From contig NZ_JARJBB010000013.1 of the NCBI RefSeq assembly GCF_029269835.1, positions 1 to 64,000 of the forward strand: 64,000 nucleotides of DNA, in the 5' to 3' direction. This document shows positions 25,865 through 35,615 of the stretch, piece after piece (position 1 is the stretch's first letter; each line of letters begins with the position of its first letter). The position numbers and the translations under genes were made by a program. Below the pieces are notes generated by a model. The model had not been told where the DNA came from. It searched no databases and worked only from the letters and a program-made list of their open reading frames with translations. Origin of the DNA: Streptomyces tropicalis (GTDB lineage Bacteria; Actinomycetota; Actinomycetes; Streptomycetales; Streptomycetaceae).

Positions 25865-26278
25865 CGGCCCACCCCCAGTCCCCTGCGCACGTTACCGCTC
25901 GCGACGGCGCAGTCACACGGCATTTCCGGCCCGCTCGGCCCCCGTCGCGGCACGGCCGGGGAGGCGGGCAGGGGGCGCCACCGGTGGGGTCCGCGTCGAC
26001 GCGGTCGGGGCAGGGGTCGGTCAGGAATGGAGAAGCACGGGCGTTCCGCGCCGCATAGCATCACCGCCATGCGCCTGCGCGGACGGCGGTGCGGGCTGCC
26101 GTGCCCTCTCAGACGTGTCCATGACCGACCGCGGGTGCGGTCCGGGCGGCGCCGGACCGCACCCGCAACCGCCGTCGGCACACGGCGTCCGGACATACTG
26201 CACGCAGCCGGTCGGACCGAGCCGGACGACACCAGCGGCGACCGCGACGGGGCGGCCCGCGCGACAGAGGGAGACCCG
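25865..26278. other. long leader region of the UvrA-like gene
   Basis: No protein gene is convincing in these 414 bases. They hold a large hairpin at 26131-26166 and a possible short leader frame starting ATG 26029 (MEKHGRSAPHSI) that stays in phase with the UvrA-like gene. The divergent HAD gene starts at the left edge. Confidence 0.4.
26131..26166 (+). promoter_or_regulatory. 15-bp hairpin in the leader of the UvrA-like gene
   Basis: Perfect arms GCGGGTGCGGTCCGG and CCGGACCGCACCCGC enclose a 6-base loop, 112 bases before the ATG of the UvrA-like gene. No gene ends just upstream on the plus strand, so an attenuator is as likely as a simple terminator. Confidence 0.55.
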
Positions 26279-28666
<2,388 letters not shown>

Positions 28667-28670
28667 GCGG

Positions 28671-28707
28671 GGTCCGGGACCGGTGCGCCGGCACCCGGTC
28701 CCGGACC
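28671..28707. terminator. bidirectional hairpin terminator
   Basis: Perfect 13-bp arms GGTCCGGGACCGG and CCGGTCCCGGACC with an 11-base loop begin four bases after the UvrA-like stop and serve the convergent gene at 28711 too. Confidence 0.8.
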
Positions 28708-28710
28708 GGG

Positions 28711-29523
28711 TCAGAAGGCCGTGTGGGCGCTCCAGTGGTCCAGTGTCGTGGCCGGGCCGGTGACCTCGAAGGGCTTGTCCTGGTAGGAGCGCCGCCCGTA
28801 CAGCAGGAGGAGGAGGTCGGCCGCCGGGCCCCGGACCGTCGTGCGCGCGCCGGGACGCGCGGGGTCGGTGGTGTCGGCCGTGGGCAGGAGGCGGAAGCCG
28901 TCCGTGTCCAGGAGCATCCGCCAACGGCCGCTCGCGGGACCGTCGTCGGTGCACTCGAAGGTGAGGGTCTCGCCGCTGCCGCGCAGACGGCCCACGGCCG
29001 GGGCGAAGAGGTGGGCGTGGCGGAGGTTGACGAGGAACTCGTCGATTCCGTCCGCGGCCAGTGCCGGGTCGACGGGCGACGGCCGGCCGACGGCCTCTTC
29101 GGCGTCGACCCGGTGCACCAGCGTCTCGAAGAGCATCCGGCGGGCCCAGAAGCGGGCGTGCTGGTCCTCGCCCCAGGCCCACATCGGCGCCTGCGGGTCG
29201 GTGGCCTCCAGCACCGCCGCGATCTTCCCGATGCCCGCCTCCACCCACTGCGGGTAGTCCCGGGGGCTGTCCGGCAGGGCCAGTTCGACGTCCCGGTCGC
29301 GGGGCGGCTCCTGCACACGCCGGGTCAGCAGGGCGCAGAACCAGCGCTGGAGGCTGCCCACGTGCCGGGTGAGGTCCCCGACGGTCCAGTCGGGGCAGGA
29401 CGGTACGGCGGTCGCCGGGTCCACGTCCCCGACCACCTCGGCCAGGCGCGCCGTCTCCCGGCGGATCGCCTGGCAGTGGGTGGTGTACGGCAGCGGACGC
29501 TCCGCAGCGCTGGAGGCTTCCAT
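28711..29523 (-). CDS. DinB/MDMPI-fold maleylpyruvate isomerase-like protein (TIGR03083 type)
   Basis: This 270-residue protein starts with the DinB/MDMPI helical bundle (THCQAIRRETARLAEVV, VPSCPDWTVGDLTRHVGSLQ, ending in METLVHRVDAE-like MLFETLVHRVDAEEAVG). The three histidines expected to bind a divalent metal are present (RHVGS, LVHRV and an early His). The C-terminal part (GPAADLLLLLYGRRSY) is the MDMPI C domain. Relatives are mycothiol-dependent isomerases or transferases, so mycothiol use is plausible in this actinomycete. ATG 29523 follows GGGCGGAA. Substrate unknown. Confidence 0.87.
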   Translation of the reverse strand: MEASSAAERPLPYTTHCQAIRRETARLAEVVGDVDPATAVPSCPDWTVGDLTRHVGSLQRWFCALLTRRVQEPPRDRDVELALPDSPRDYPQWVEAGIGKIAAVLEATDPQAPMWAWGEDQHARFWARRMLFETLVHRVDAEEAVGRPSPVDPALAADGIDEFLVNLRHAHLFAPAVGRLRGSGETLTFECTDDGPASGRWRMLLDTDGFRLLPTADTTDPARPGARTTVRGPAADLLLLLYGRRSYQDKPFEVTGPATTLDHWSAHTAF

Positions 29524-29689
29524 TCGTGTTCCGCCCTTTCGTGCGCCGGGCGCGTGCCGAGGGGCCCGGGGTGGTGTGTGCGTGCGGGCCGCGGTGTCGC
29601 GGTGCCGGTGCGGTCCGGTGCCGCGCCGCGGTCCTCGCCCATGATCCCTCATCATGGCCGCCCGACCGCCGACGGCCCGCGGCGGACCG

Positions 29690-30209
29690 TGCGGCCCGCC
29701 CGGCACCGCCCCCTCGGCGCCGTGGGTACGGGTGGACGTCCCCGGGGGTTCCGTGCCGGCGTGCGACGCCTGCGGGGTCCGGCAGCGCCCGGTCCGCACG
29801 TCCCACAGCCGCACCAGGCGGTCCCAGACCCCCGGTGACGGCGAAGGTGCCGTCGGCGGAGAGCGCGAAGCCGTACGGCGTCCATCGCCGGCCTGCCCCT
29901 GACGTACGGCCCGGGGTCGTCGACCGTGCCGACGTCGCCGACGTCGTCCAGGTGCCGCACCACACGCTCCAGCCGGACGACGCGGGACGGCCCCTGCGCC
30001 TCCACGCTGCGCTTGGCGTTGAAGGACTTCAGGCTGGCGCCGACCTCGCCGGTGCGCCGGTCCCCGAACCCGCCGTCGAGTCGGGGCAGCAGCATGTCGA
30101 CCTTGGCGTCGCTGACGTAGAGGTAGTAGTGCAGCGACACGTCGGCCCCGCTCCCGGCAGCGGGTCCGCTCCCACCCCGCGAGGCTGTTGCGTGCCGCCG
30201 CGCGAACAT
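29690..30209 (-). pseudogene. remnant joining a DUF7019-like N-terminus to a WD40 repeat
   Basis: From ATG 30209 a frame gives VSLHYYLYVSDAKVDMLLPR, EVGASLKSFNAKRSVEA and RVVRLERVVRHLDDVGDVGT, which resembles a Streptomyces family of unknown function (DUF7019-like). After VDDPGPY coding sense is lost, and further along the strand two other frames hold PYGFALSADGTFAVTGG and RLVRLWDVRTGRC, one blade of a WD40 propeller split by a frameshift. The pieces look brought together by deletion. Confidence 0.55.
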
Positions 30210-30303
30210 GCCTCTTGTGTACAGCGGTTGGCGCCGCGCCCGCAGGGGGACCGGGCCGGTTCGCAGCGCGGCGCGAACTGCCTCCCGGGGCCCGCCGCCA
30301 CCG

Positions 30304-31107
30304 TCAGTCCACGTGCCAGGCACCGCCGAGCCGGCTCAGCCGGGCCGCCGCGGTGATGGTCGCGTAGATGTAGTGCTGGGGTGCCTCCGGCATGACGGGG
30401 GCGGGCTTGAGGAGCAGGACCGCTCCCCATATCGCACCGTCCCAGATGACGGGGGCGGCTATGGAGTTCCACTGCGCCATGCACTCCTGGCGCCCCAGCG
30501 CATAGCCCTGGTCCCTGATCTCGGCGAGTGACGCGAGCAGTTCGCCGCCGTCGCGGAGGACGCCGGGTCCGGCCTCCTCAGGCACCGGGTCGGCGGCCAC
30601 CCGCTTCTGGATCTCCTCCGGGAGGTACGCGAGGATCGTGCGGCCCGACGCCCCGGTGCGCAGCGACCGCGTGACGGAGAGGACGTCACGGGGCGTCATG
30701 CCGAGCTCCACGAGGTCGGAGTCGCCCACCGCCATGTCCAGGCACTGCCGGCCGGCCGTGCCGAAGGGCGCCCTCATGTAGAGGAAGACCAGGCCGTGGT
30801 CGGTGGCGTTGCGCAGGCCCCGGAGGACCTCGGACGCCTCGCTGCCGGAGAGCCTGTCCTCGGCGAGGGCGTGGAAGCCCAGGTCGGCGACGGTGCTGCC
30901 GAGCTGGTAGAGGCCCCGGTCGACGCGGACGAAGGTGTTGTTGTAAGTGCCGGCGGTCAGGATGCGGCTGGTGGTGGAGTCGTCGAGGTCGGCGGCCTTC
31001 GCTATCTCCGACAACCGGTGTGCGCCGGGGCCGAGCGGGACGAACGCCTGCTGCACCCGCATGAAGCGGTCCGCGTAGCCGGTCCCGGTCCCGCGCTGTG
31101 CACTCAT
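30304..31107 (-). CDS. IclR-family transcriptional regulator
   Basis: This 267-residue regulator has an N-terminal winged helix (RLSEIAKAADLDDSTTSRIL, RGLYQLGSTVADLGF) and the IclR effector domain (TGASGRTILAYLPEEI, IRDQGYALGRQECMAQWNSI, IAAPVIWDGAIWGAVLLL). Members bind small organic ligands and control nearby catabolic genes. It lies 96 bases downstream of the quinone oxidoreductase gene on the same strand, so the two could share a transcript. The array of three dyads upstream of the oxidoreductase (32242-32324) is the best candidate binding site, though a direct link is not shown. Confidence 0.85.
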   Translation of the reverse strand: MSAQRGTGTGYADRFMRVQQAFVPLGPGAHRLSEIAKAADLDDSTTSRILTAGTYNNTFVRVDRGLYQLGSTVADLGFHALAEDRLSGSEASEVLRGLRNATDHGLVFLYMRAPFGTAGRQCLDMAVGDSDLVELGMTPRDVLSVTRSLRTGASGRTILAYLPEEIQKRVAADPVPEEAGPGVLRDGGELLASLAEIRDQGYALGRQECMAQWNSIAAPVIWDGAIWGAVLLLKPAPVMPEAPQHYIYATITAAARLSRLGGAWHVD

Positions 31108-31195
31108 CGGCCGTCCCCCTGGGTCGCGGCCGCGCTCCGCCTCCCGGGGCGCGGCGGTGCGCGGAGGTGGTCGCCACCGCGCACGCTCTGGACGC

Positions 31196-31211
31196 CCAGG
31201 TTATTACCTGG
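31196..31211. promoter_or_regulatory. palindrome at the oxidoreductase stop codon
   Basis: CCAGGTTATTACCTGG has perfect 6-bp arms around TATT and covers the TAA of the oxidoreductase gene, 90 bases before the IclR start. It could be an operator for the IclR gene or chance. Confidence 0.35.
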
Positions 31212-32151
31212 CGGTGTCGAGGCTGAACTTGCCCGTTCCCGTACGGAGGTTGAGCGCATGGTGCACCTTCGCCGCGTCGGCCAGCGGGTACGTACCCCCG
31301 TCGACGACCTTGAGCGCGCCACCGGCGACGGCGTCGAAGAGCTGCCTCATGGACGCCGCCAGCGGCAGCGTCCGGTCGGTGTACAGGTGCGGGAGCCAGA
31401 ACCCGGCGGCGGTGACGGACTTCTGGAGCAGGGTGCGCACGGGGATGTCGGCGAGCCGGCCGCCGGCGTATCCGTAGACGGCGAGGCGGCCGCGCGGGGC
31501 CAGCACCTCGAGGGTCTGGTGGAGGGTGGGGCCGCCGGTCATCTCCAGCGCGGCGTGGACGGGGCCGCCCGCGGCGTCGAGGATGCGCTCCGCCAGGCCC
31601 TCCTCGTGCGAGTCGACCGCTGCGGCCGCGCCCAGTTCCAGGGCCAGCCGGCGCTTGTCCTCCGTACCGGCGAGGGCGATGACGCGGGCGCCGGCCCGGT
31701 GGGCGAGCTGCACGGCGAGGGTGCCGACACCGCCGGCCGCGGCCGGGACGACGACGGTCTCCCCCTTGGTGACCCGGGCGACCGTGAAGAGCAGGTGGTA
31801 GGCGGTGTTCCCCTGGAGGGCCAGCGGAACGGCCTGGGCGTCGGTGACGCCGTCCGGGACCTCCCACTGCAGCCGGCGGTGCACGGCGGCCTTCTGCGCG
31901 TAGCCGCCGCCCTGCGTCAGCGCCACGACACGGGTGCCGTCGGCCCGGGTGCCCACGACCTCGTTGCCCGGGACGTACGGCAGCTCGACGGGCGCCAGGT
32001 AGGAATTGCCGCGAACATGGACGTCCGCGTAATTGACTCCGGCGAGCCTGACGTCCAGCAGTATCTGTCCGCGGCCTGCTTCGGGGTCGGGAACATCCTC
32101 CAGCCGCAGTACCTCGGGGCCGCCGAATTCCCTCATGACAATGGCGCGCAC
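31204..32151 (-). CDS. zinc-independent quinone oxidoreductase (MDR family)
   Basis: This 315-residue medium-chain reductase starts RAIVMREFGGPEVLRLEDV, has VPGNEVVGTR and the NADPH motif VVPAAAGGVGTLAVQLAHRAG, and lacks the Cys cluster of the structural zinc, which places it with quinone/enone reductases. The Ala-Ala-Gly-Gly-Val-Gly loop and Arg/Lys in EDKRRLAL suggest NADPH. GTG 32151 has GGGAG upstream; ATG 32136 is an alternative. The upstream DNA holds three evenly spaced dyads, and an IclR regulator follows. Its role may be detoxification of an enone or quinone that acts as inducer. Confidence 0.9.
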   Translation of the reverse strand: MRAIVMREFGGPEVLRLEDVPDPEAGRGQILLDVRLAGVNYADVHVRGNSYLAPVELPYVPGNEVVGTRADGTRVVALTQGGGYAQKAAVHRRLQWEVPDGVTDAQAVPLALQGNTAYHLLFTVARVTKGETVVVPAAAGGVGTLAVQLAHRAGARVIALAGTEDKRRLALELGAAAAVDSHEEGLAERILDAAGGPVHAALEMTGGPTLHQTLEVLAPRGRLAVYGYAGGRLADIPVRTLLQKSVTAAGFWLPHLYTDRTLPLAASMRQLFDAVAGGALKVVDGGTYPLADAAKVHHALNLRTGTGKFSLDTAR

Positions 32152-32241
32152 AGTGCTCCCATCGAAGCCGGTCGAATGCGTACCACGGCAGGCTAGGCCA
32201 TCGCCCCGCCCCTTCCGACCCGGGATTCCCGCATCCTGCAC

Positions 32242-32262
32242 ATTTCTCGCCAGCTGAGAAAT
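32242..32262. promoter_or_regulatory. operator-like dyad 1 of 3
   Basis: ATTTCTC, 7-base spacer, GAGAAAT: a perfect inverted repeat 91 bases before the oxidoreductase start. Confidence 0.7.
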
Positions 32263-32271
32263 GGGTGCCGT

Positions 32272-32292
32272 ATTTCTCACTCCGCAAGAAAG
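32272..32292. promoter_or_regulatory. operator-like dyad 2 of 3
   Basis: ATTTCTC, 7-base spacer, AAGAAAG: same half-site and spacer as dyad 1, five of seven pairs conserved. It starts 30 bases from dyad 1. Confidence 0.6.
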
Positions 32293-32303
32293 TTCAAACA
32301 TGA

Positions 32304-32324
32304 ACTTCTCGCGGGGTGAGAAGT
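32304..32324. promoter_or_regulatory. operator-like dyad 3 of 3
   Basis: ACTTCTC, 7-base spacer, GAGAAGT: a perfect inverted repeat sharing TTCTC-N7-GAGAA with dyad 1 and starting 32 bases from dyad 2. Confidence 0.7.
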
Positions 32325-32328
32325 GTGA

Positions 32329-32343
32329 AATGCAGGTTGCATT
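32329..32343. promoter_or_regulatory. further palindrome and plus-strand promoter-like boxes
   Basis: AATGCA-GGT-TGCATT is a perfect dyad directly after dyad 3. Its TTGCAT is followed after 17 bases by GATAGT, a reasonable -35/-10 pair firing rightward, where no intact gene begins. Confidence 0.4.
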
Positions 32344-33690
32344 CGCGTTTTCGCCGGGAGATAGTGATGCCGCCTCGCTTTGCCGGGCGGATTCCTGCGG
32401 CCGACACCGCCGCGGGCGCGCCCGGCAGCACGGGAGGACGAGCACCCACCGCCGGTCCGGGGAGCGCCCGGGCCGGGTCCGGGGCCGCGGGACCGGCAGC
32501 CGGACCCGGGGGCGGGTGCTCCAGGAGGCGAACGGGGACAGGTGGAGGACACCGATGATCGACCAAGTGCCGCTCAGGGCCGAGGATTCGACGACGTGCG
32601 CGGAACGGCCGGCGCACGCACGCCCGCCGTCCCACCCGTCACGCCGCTGAGAAACACGGACCGTCGGAGATCGCCCGACCCCTCGTGATGGCCGCCGCCA
32701 CCGGTCTCGGGTGGCCGGACGGGTAGCGGCCGGCGGGCGGCACTCGGCAGGCGCCGCCTCCCTGCACCGCAGGCGCAGGCGACCCGCCGACCACCACGGG
32801 CCTGCGCTCGCCCGCCGATCCGCGGAGCGCCACCCCGTCGGACCGGCACCGGCCTCCGCAGGCCCGGCCGGCCGCGCCGCTCGTCCACACTGCCCGTCCA
32901 GACCGCACGGAGCAGTACGCAGCCCGGGAGCGCACGCCTGCGCTCCGGACGTCCGCACCGCACGACACCCGTTTCCGGCCGGTGCACGGGTGGGTGCCGC
33001 CAGGGGACCCGCCGCGTGTCACCGCGCCGCCGACCGACCACGCCCGAAGTCCGGGTGCGTGCCGCAGGACGGCCGCACACCGGACGGGCACCGTCAGCGC
33101 CGCCGACGCGGCCACCACCGTCCCCAGGGAGACCGCTGCGCCCGCCGTACGACCGCCCTCAGTCCGCCCCGCCGTGCCGGTCCGCCTCCGGAGGAATTCC
33201 CACATCTGGGTCCTCGCCACCGAGTTCGCCACCGCCCACACGCGGTGGCGGGCCGGCCGCCGGTGCGGGGTCACCGACCGGACCGGACGCAGGGCCGGGC
33301 ACGGGAGCGGCGGATGCGCCGCCCGCGCCCGGGTGCCCGCCGCCACTGGTGACCGTGGGCCCGTGGCCGCCGCGGGACGCCTTCGCTGACCCTCCCCCAC
33401 CACCTCCACCTCGCCCTCGCCGAGGAGCGCGGCCCGCTGCTCCTGTCGGCGCTGGCGGCGCCCGTGTCGACGGCGGCCGACGACGTCCTGCGGGCGGTGA
33501 CCGGCCGCGACCGGGTGGCGGACGCCCTCGATGTCCTGACCCCGCTCCTGCCCTCCCGGGGCGCGCCCGATGCCGCCGGCGGCGGGTGGTCCGGGTTCAC
33601 CTGGCCGACGGCGCGGGCGGCGGGCCCCTCACGGAACGCGTCCCCGCGGATTCGCGGACTCGAGCGTGAACGCCTCTCCCAGGCATAGGT
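32344..33690. other. 1.35 kb without an intact gene
   Basis: Open frames here have poor amino-acid composition (Arg/Gly/Pro-rich, no domain). A frame from ATG 32367 with GGGAG upstream is low-complexity and not believable as a protein. Only the segment at 33365-33673 reads like former coding DNA. The interval may be what remains of genes once driven by the rightward promoter near 32337. Confidence 0.5.
33365..33673 (+). pseudogene. unassigned coding-like fragment
   Basis: One frame has normal Streptomyces codon bias and a helical pattern (LHLALAEERGPLLLSALAAP, STAADDVLRAVTGRDRVADA, LDVLTPLLPSRG) but no start or ribosome site, and sense is lost after WSGFTWPTA. I do not recognise the family. 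It is probably the surviving part of a larger gene. Confidence 0.35.
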
Positions 33691-33698
33691 GGCGCGGC

Positions 33699-34667
33699 TC
33701 ACGGGGAGCGGGACTGCTCATCGGTCGTCCCGGGCGCGAGCGGTCGCGGGGTGCCGCCGCCCGGGGCGACGGGGATCCGGCCCGGCCGCCTCACACCCGG
33801 CCGTGGGCCAGCAGGGCCGCGTGAGGCAGGCTGGGTGCCGTCCGCTTCGGTGAACTCGGCGGACAGCGACCTCAGACGGCCCTCGATCGCGGCGACGACC
33901 GCCGGAGGCCGACTCGTGACGAGCCGCCCGATCGTCGCCACGCCGGCCGCCGGCCCGCTCCACCATTCCGCGAGGGTCGTCCGGTGGTTCCACACCAGCG
34001 TGTCGCAGTCGACGTCCTGCAGACCCGCCTCCCCCAGCAGCGCGGCGAACCCGTCCTCCGTGCGCGGGAAGTCCTCCTCCGCAGGGAGAGCGGGCAGGTC
34101 GGCGGGCCGGGTGACGCCCGCCGCCCGGACGGCCCGCCCCAGCAGAGCCTGCCCGGCGGCCGCGGGAACGGGCCATACGGTGAGGGCGATCCGGCCGCCG
34201 GGGCGCGTCACCCGGCGCAGCTCCCCGAGGGCCTGCCGGGGCCGGCCCACGTGGTTGAGGACGAAGTTGCCGACCACGGCATCGAACTCGCCGTCGTGGA
34301 AGGGCAGTCGGGGCAGCGCAGCCAGCCGGACGTCGGCGGTCGGTGCCGCCTCCCCGGCCCGGGCGACCATGTCGGGCTCGGCGTCCACCGCCGTCACGTC
34401 CGCTCCCCGCCGAGCCGCCGCCGCGGCCGCGGCTCCGGTGCCCGTCCCCACGTCGAGGATCCGCGCACCCGCCCGGACCCGCGCGGCGTCGAGGAGCCGG
34501 GGCACCGGGTGGGCACAGAGCTTGGCGAAGCTCCGCGCGCAGGCGTCGGCCCGCCCCGCCCACGCCAGCCGCTCGGACGCGTCGAACGCCGTCTGAACCA
34601 GCCGCTTCCTTTCCCCCGGAGCCCCTGCCGGTCGCGACCACGATGCGGCATCTGCGGACTGCTGCAC
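33699..34667 (-). CDS. class I SAM-dependent methyltransferase with altered C-terminus
   Basis: The protein has the SAM-binding motif ILDVGTGTGAAAAAAARRGA, motif II VTAVDAEPDMV, LPFHDGEFDAVVGNFVLNHV and RRVTRPGGRIALTVWP. The likely GTG start is at 34667. Near the 3' end, after TEADGT, the frame shown reads QPASRGPAGPRP and runs on to 33699; one base earlier or later, the next frame gives PSLPHAALLAHGRV and stops at 33791, the usual family ending. A single-base insertion has therefore probably replaced the last 14 residues with about 45 unrelated ones; the core is intact, so activity may survive. It is divergent from the TetR gene at 34854. Confidence 0.75.
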   Translation of the reverse strand: MQQSADAASWSRPAGAPGERKRLVQTAFDASERLAWAGRADACARSFAKLCAHPVPRLLDAARVRAGARILDVGTGTGAAAAAAARRGADVTAVDAEPDMVARAGEAAPTADVRLAALPRLPFHDGEFDAVVGNFVLNHVGRPRQALGELRRVTRPGGRIALTVWPVPAAAGQALLGRAVRAAGVTRPADLPALPAEEDFPRTEDGFAALLGEAGLQDVDCDTLVWNHRTTLAEWWSGPAAGVATIGRLVTSRPPAVVAAIEGRLRSLSAEFTEADGTQPASRGPAGPRPGVRRPGRIPVAPGGGTPRPLAPGTTDEQSRSP

Positions 34668-34733
34668 AAGATCGATGCGCGCCGGGACACGGGACGGCCG
34701 GGGCGGCTGCCGCACCGACGGGGCACTTGTACA

Positions 34734-34772
34734 TGCGTCCAATGGACGCATACGATGCGCCCGACGGACGCG
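34734..34772. promoter_or_regulatory. TetR/methyltransferase divergent promoter with two operators
   Basis: A perfect dyad TGCGTCC-AAT-GGACGCA (34734-34750) and a second copy TGCGCCC-GAC-GGACGCG (34756-34772) start 22 bases apart, two helical turns. The first lies between a -35-like TTGTAC (34727-34732) and a -10-like TACGAT (34751-34756) for the TetR transcript, so bound repressor would block polymerase. Confidence 0.75.
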
Positions 34773-34853
34773 TCGTACGCCCCCGGACAGCGGCCGGACG
34801 GCACGACCGCGCATCCCACCCGGTACGGCGAACTCTCCGGCGGTGAGCAGGAC

Positions 34854-35615
34854 ATGGCGGAACGGGGGACCGCACGGACCCGCGTGCGGGCCGGCACGCG
34901 GACCGGGCCGTCCGGGGCCGCGGTCGGCTCGGCCGACTGGTGGCGCGGGCGCTACGCCCTGCGGGACCGCAGGCGCGCCCGGCCCGGCGGACTCACCCTG
35001 GACGCGATCACGGCGACGGCGCTCCGCATCGCCGACGACGAGGGACTGGACGCGCTGACGATGCGCGCCGTCGCCGACCGGCTGTCGGTACGGCACACCT
35101 CCCTGTACCGCCACGTGGCGAGCCGCGAGGAACTCCTCGTCGAACTCGTCGACCACATGCTCGGCGAGATCCGCCTCCCCGGACCGGGCCGCGGCTGGAG
35201 GGCCGGCACGGAGTCCGGGGCGCGGGAGTACCGCCGTGTCCTGCTCGCGCACCGCGCCCTGGTGCCCCTGCTCCCCCGGGGTCAGCTCCTCGGCCCGAAC
35301 GCCCTGCGCGCCCGGGAGGCGGGGCTGCGGCTGCTGGTCGAGGCCGGCTGGCCGGCCGAGCGGGCGGTGCGGATCTACCTCACCGTCACCCACTACGTGG
35401 TCGGCGCCGTGGTCCTGGACACCGGGGGCGCGGCGCGCACGGCCGCCCGTCGAGCCGCCATGGCGGACCTGTTCGCCTCGCTGCCCGCGGGGCGGCACCC
35501 GCTCGTCACGGCGCACTCGGCGCTGCTGGGCGGACCGGACGGCGACGACGAGTTCGACTTCGGCCTGCGGTGCCTCCTGGACGGCATCGCCTCGACCCGG
35601 GAGGACCGCCCGTGA
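34854..35615 (+). CDS. TetR-family regulator (TetR_C class)
   Basis: This 253-residue repressor has a helix-turn-helix in TMRAVADRLSVRHTSLYRHV, preceded by TLDAITATALRIADDEGLDA, and a ligand-binding domain of about 150 residues (EYRRVLLAHRALVPLLPRGQ, VRIYLTVTHYVVGAVVLDTG). The domain arrangement, with a basic N-terminal extension, is that of tetracycline-repressor-like proteins. Its TGA overlaps the GTG of the hydrolase gene (GTGA), so the two form an operon. Two operators lie upstream, indicating autorepression and control of the divergent methyltransferase. An in-frame ATG at 34755 overlaps the -10 box and is less likely. Confidence 0.9.
   Translation: MAERGTARTRVRAGTRTGPSGAAVGSADWWRGRYALRDRRRARPGGLTLDAITATALRIADDEGLDALTMRAVADRLSVRHTSLYRHVASREELLVELVDHMLGEIRLPGPGRGWRAGTESGAREYRRVLLAHRALVPLLPRGQLLGPNALRAREAGLRLLVEAGWPAERAVRIYLTVTHYVVGAVVLDTGGAARTAARRAAMADLFASLPAGRHPLVTAHSALLGGPDGDDEFDFGLRCLLDGIASTREDRP

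Noticed and set aside
32367..32558. 63-codon frame with GGGAG upstream after the operator array
   Set aside because: The product is Gly/Ala/Pro low-complexity with no domain; a chance frame is likelier.
32639..33409. 256-codon minus-strand frame in the gene-poor stretch
   Set aside because: Composition (Arg/Gly/Val/Ser-rich) and codon positions do not fit coding DNA, and there is no ribosome site.
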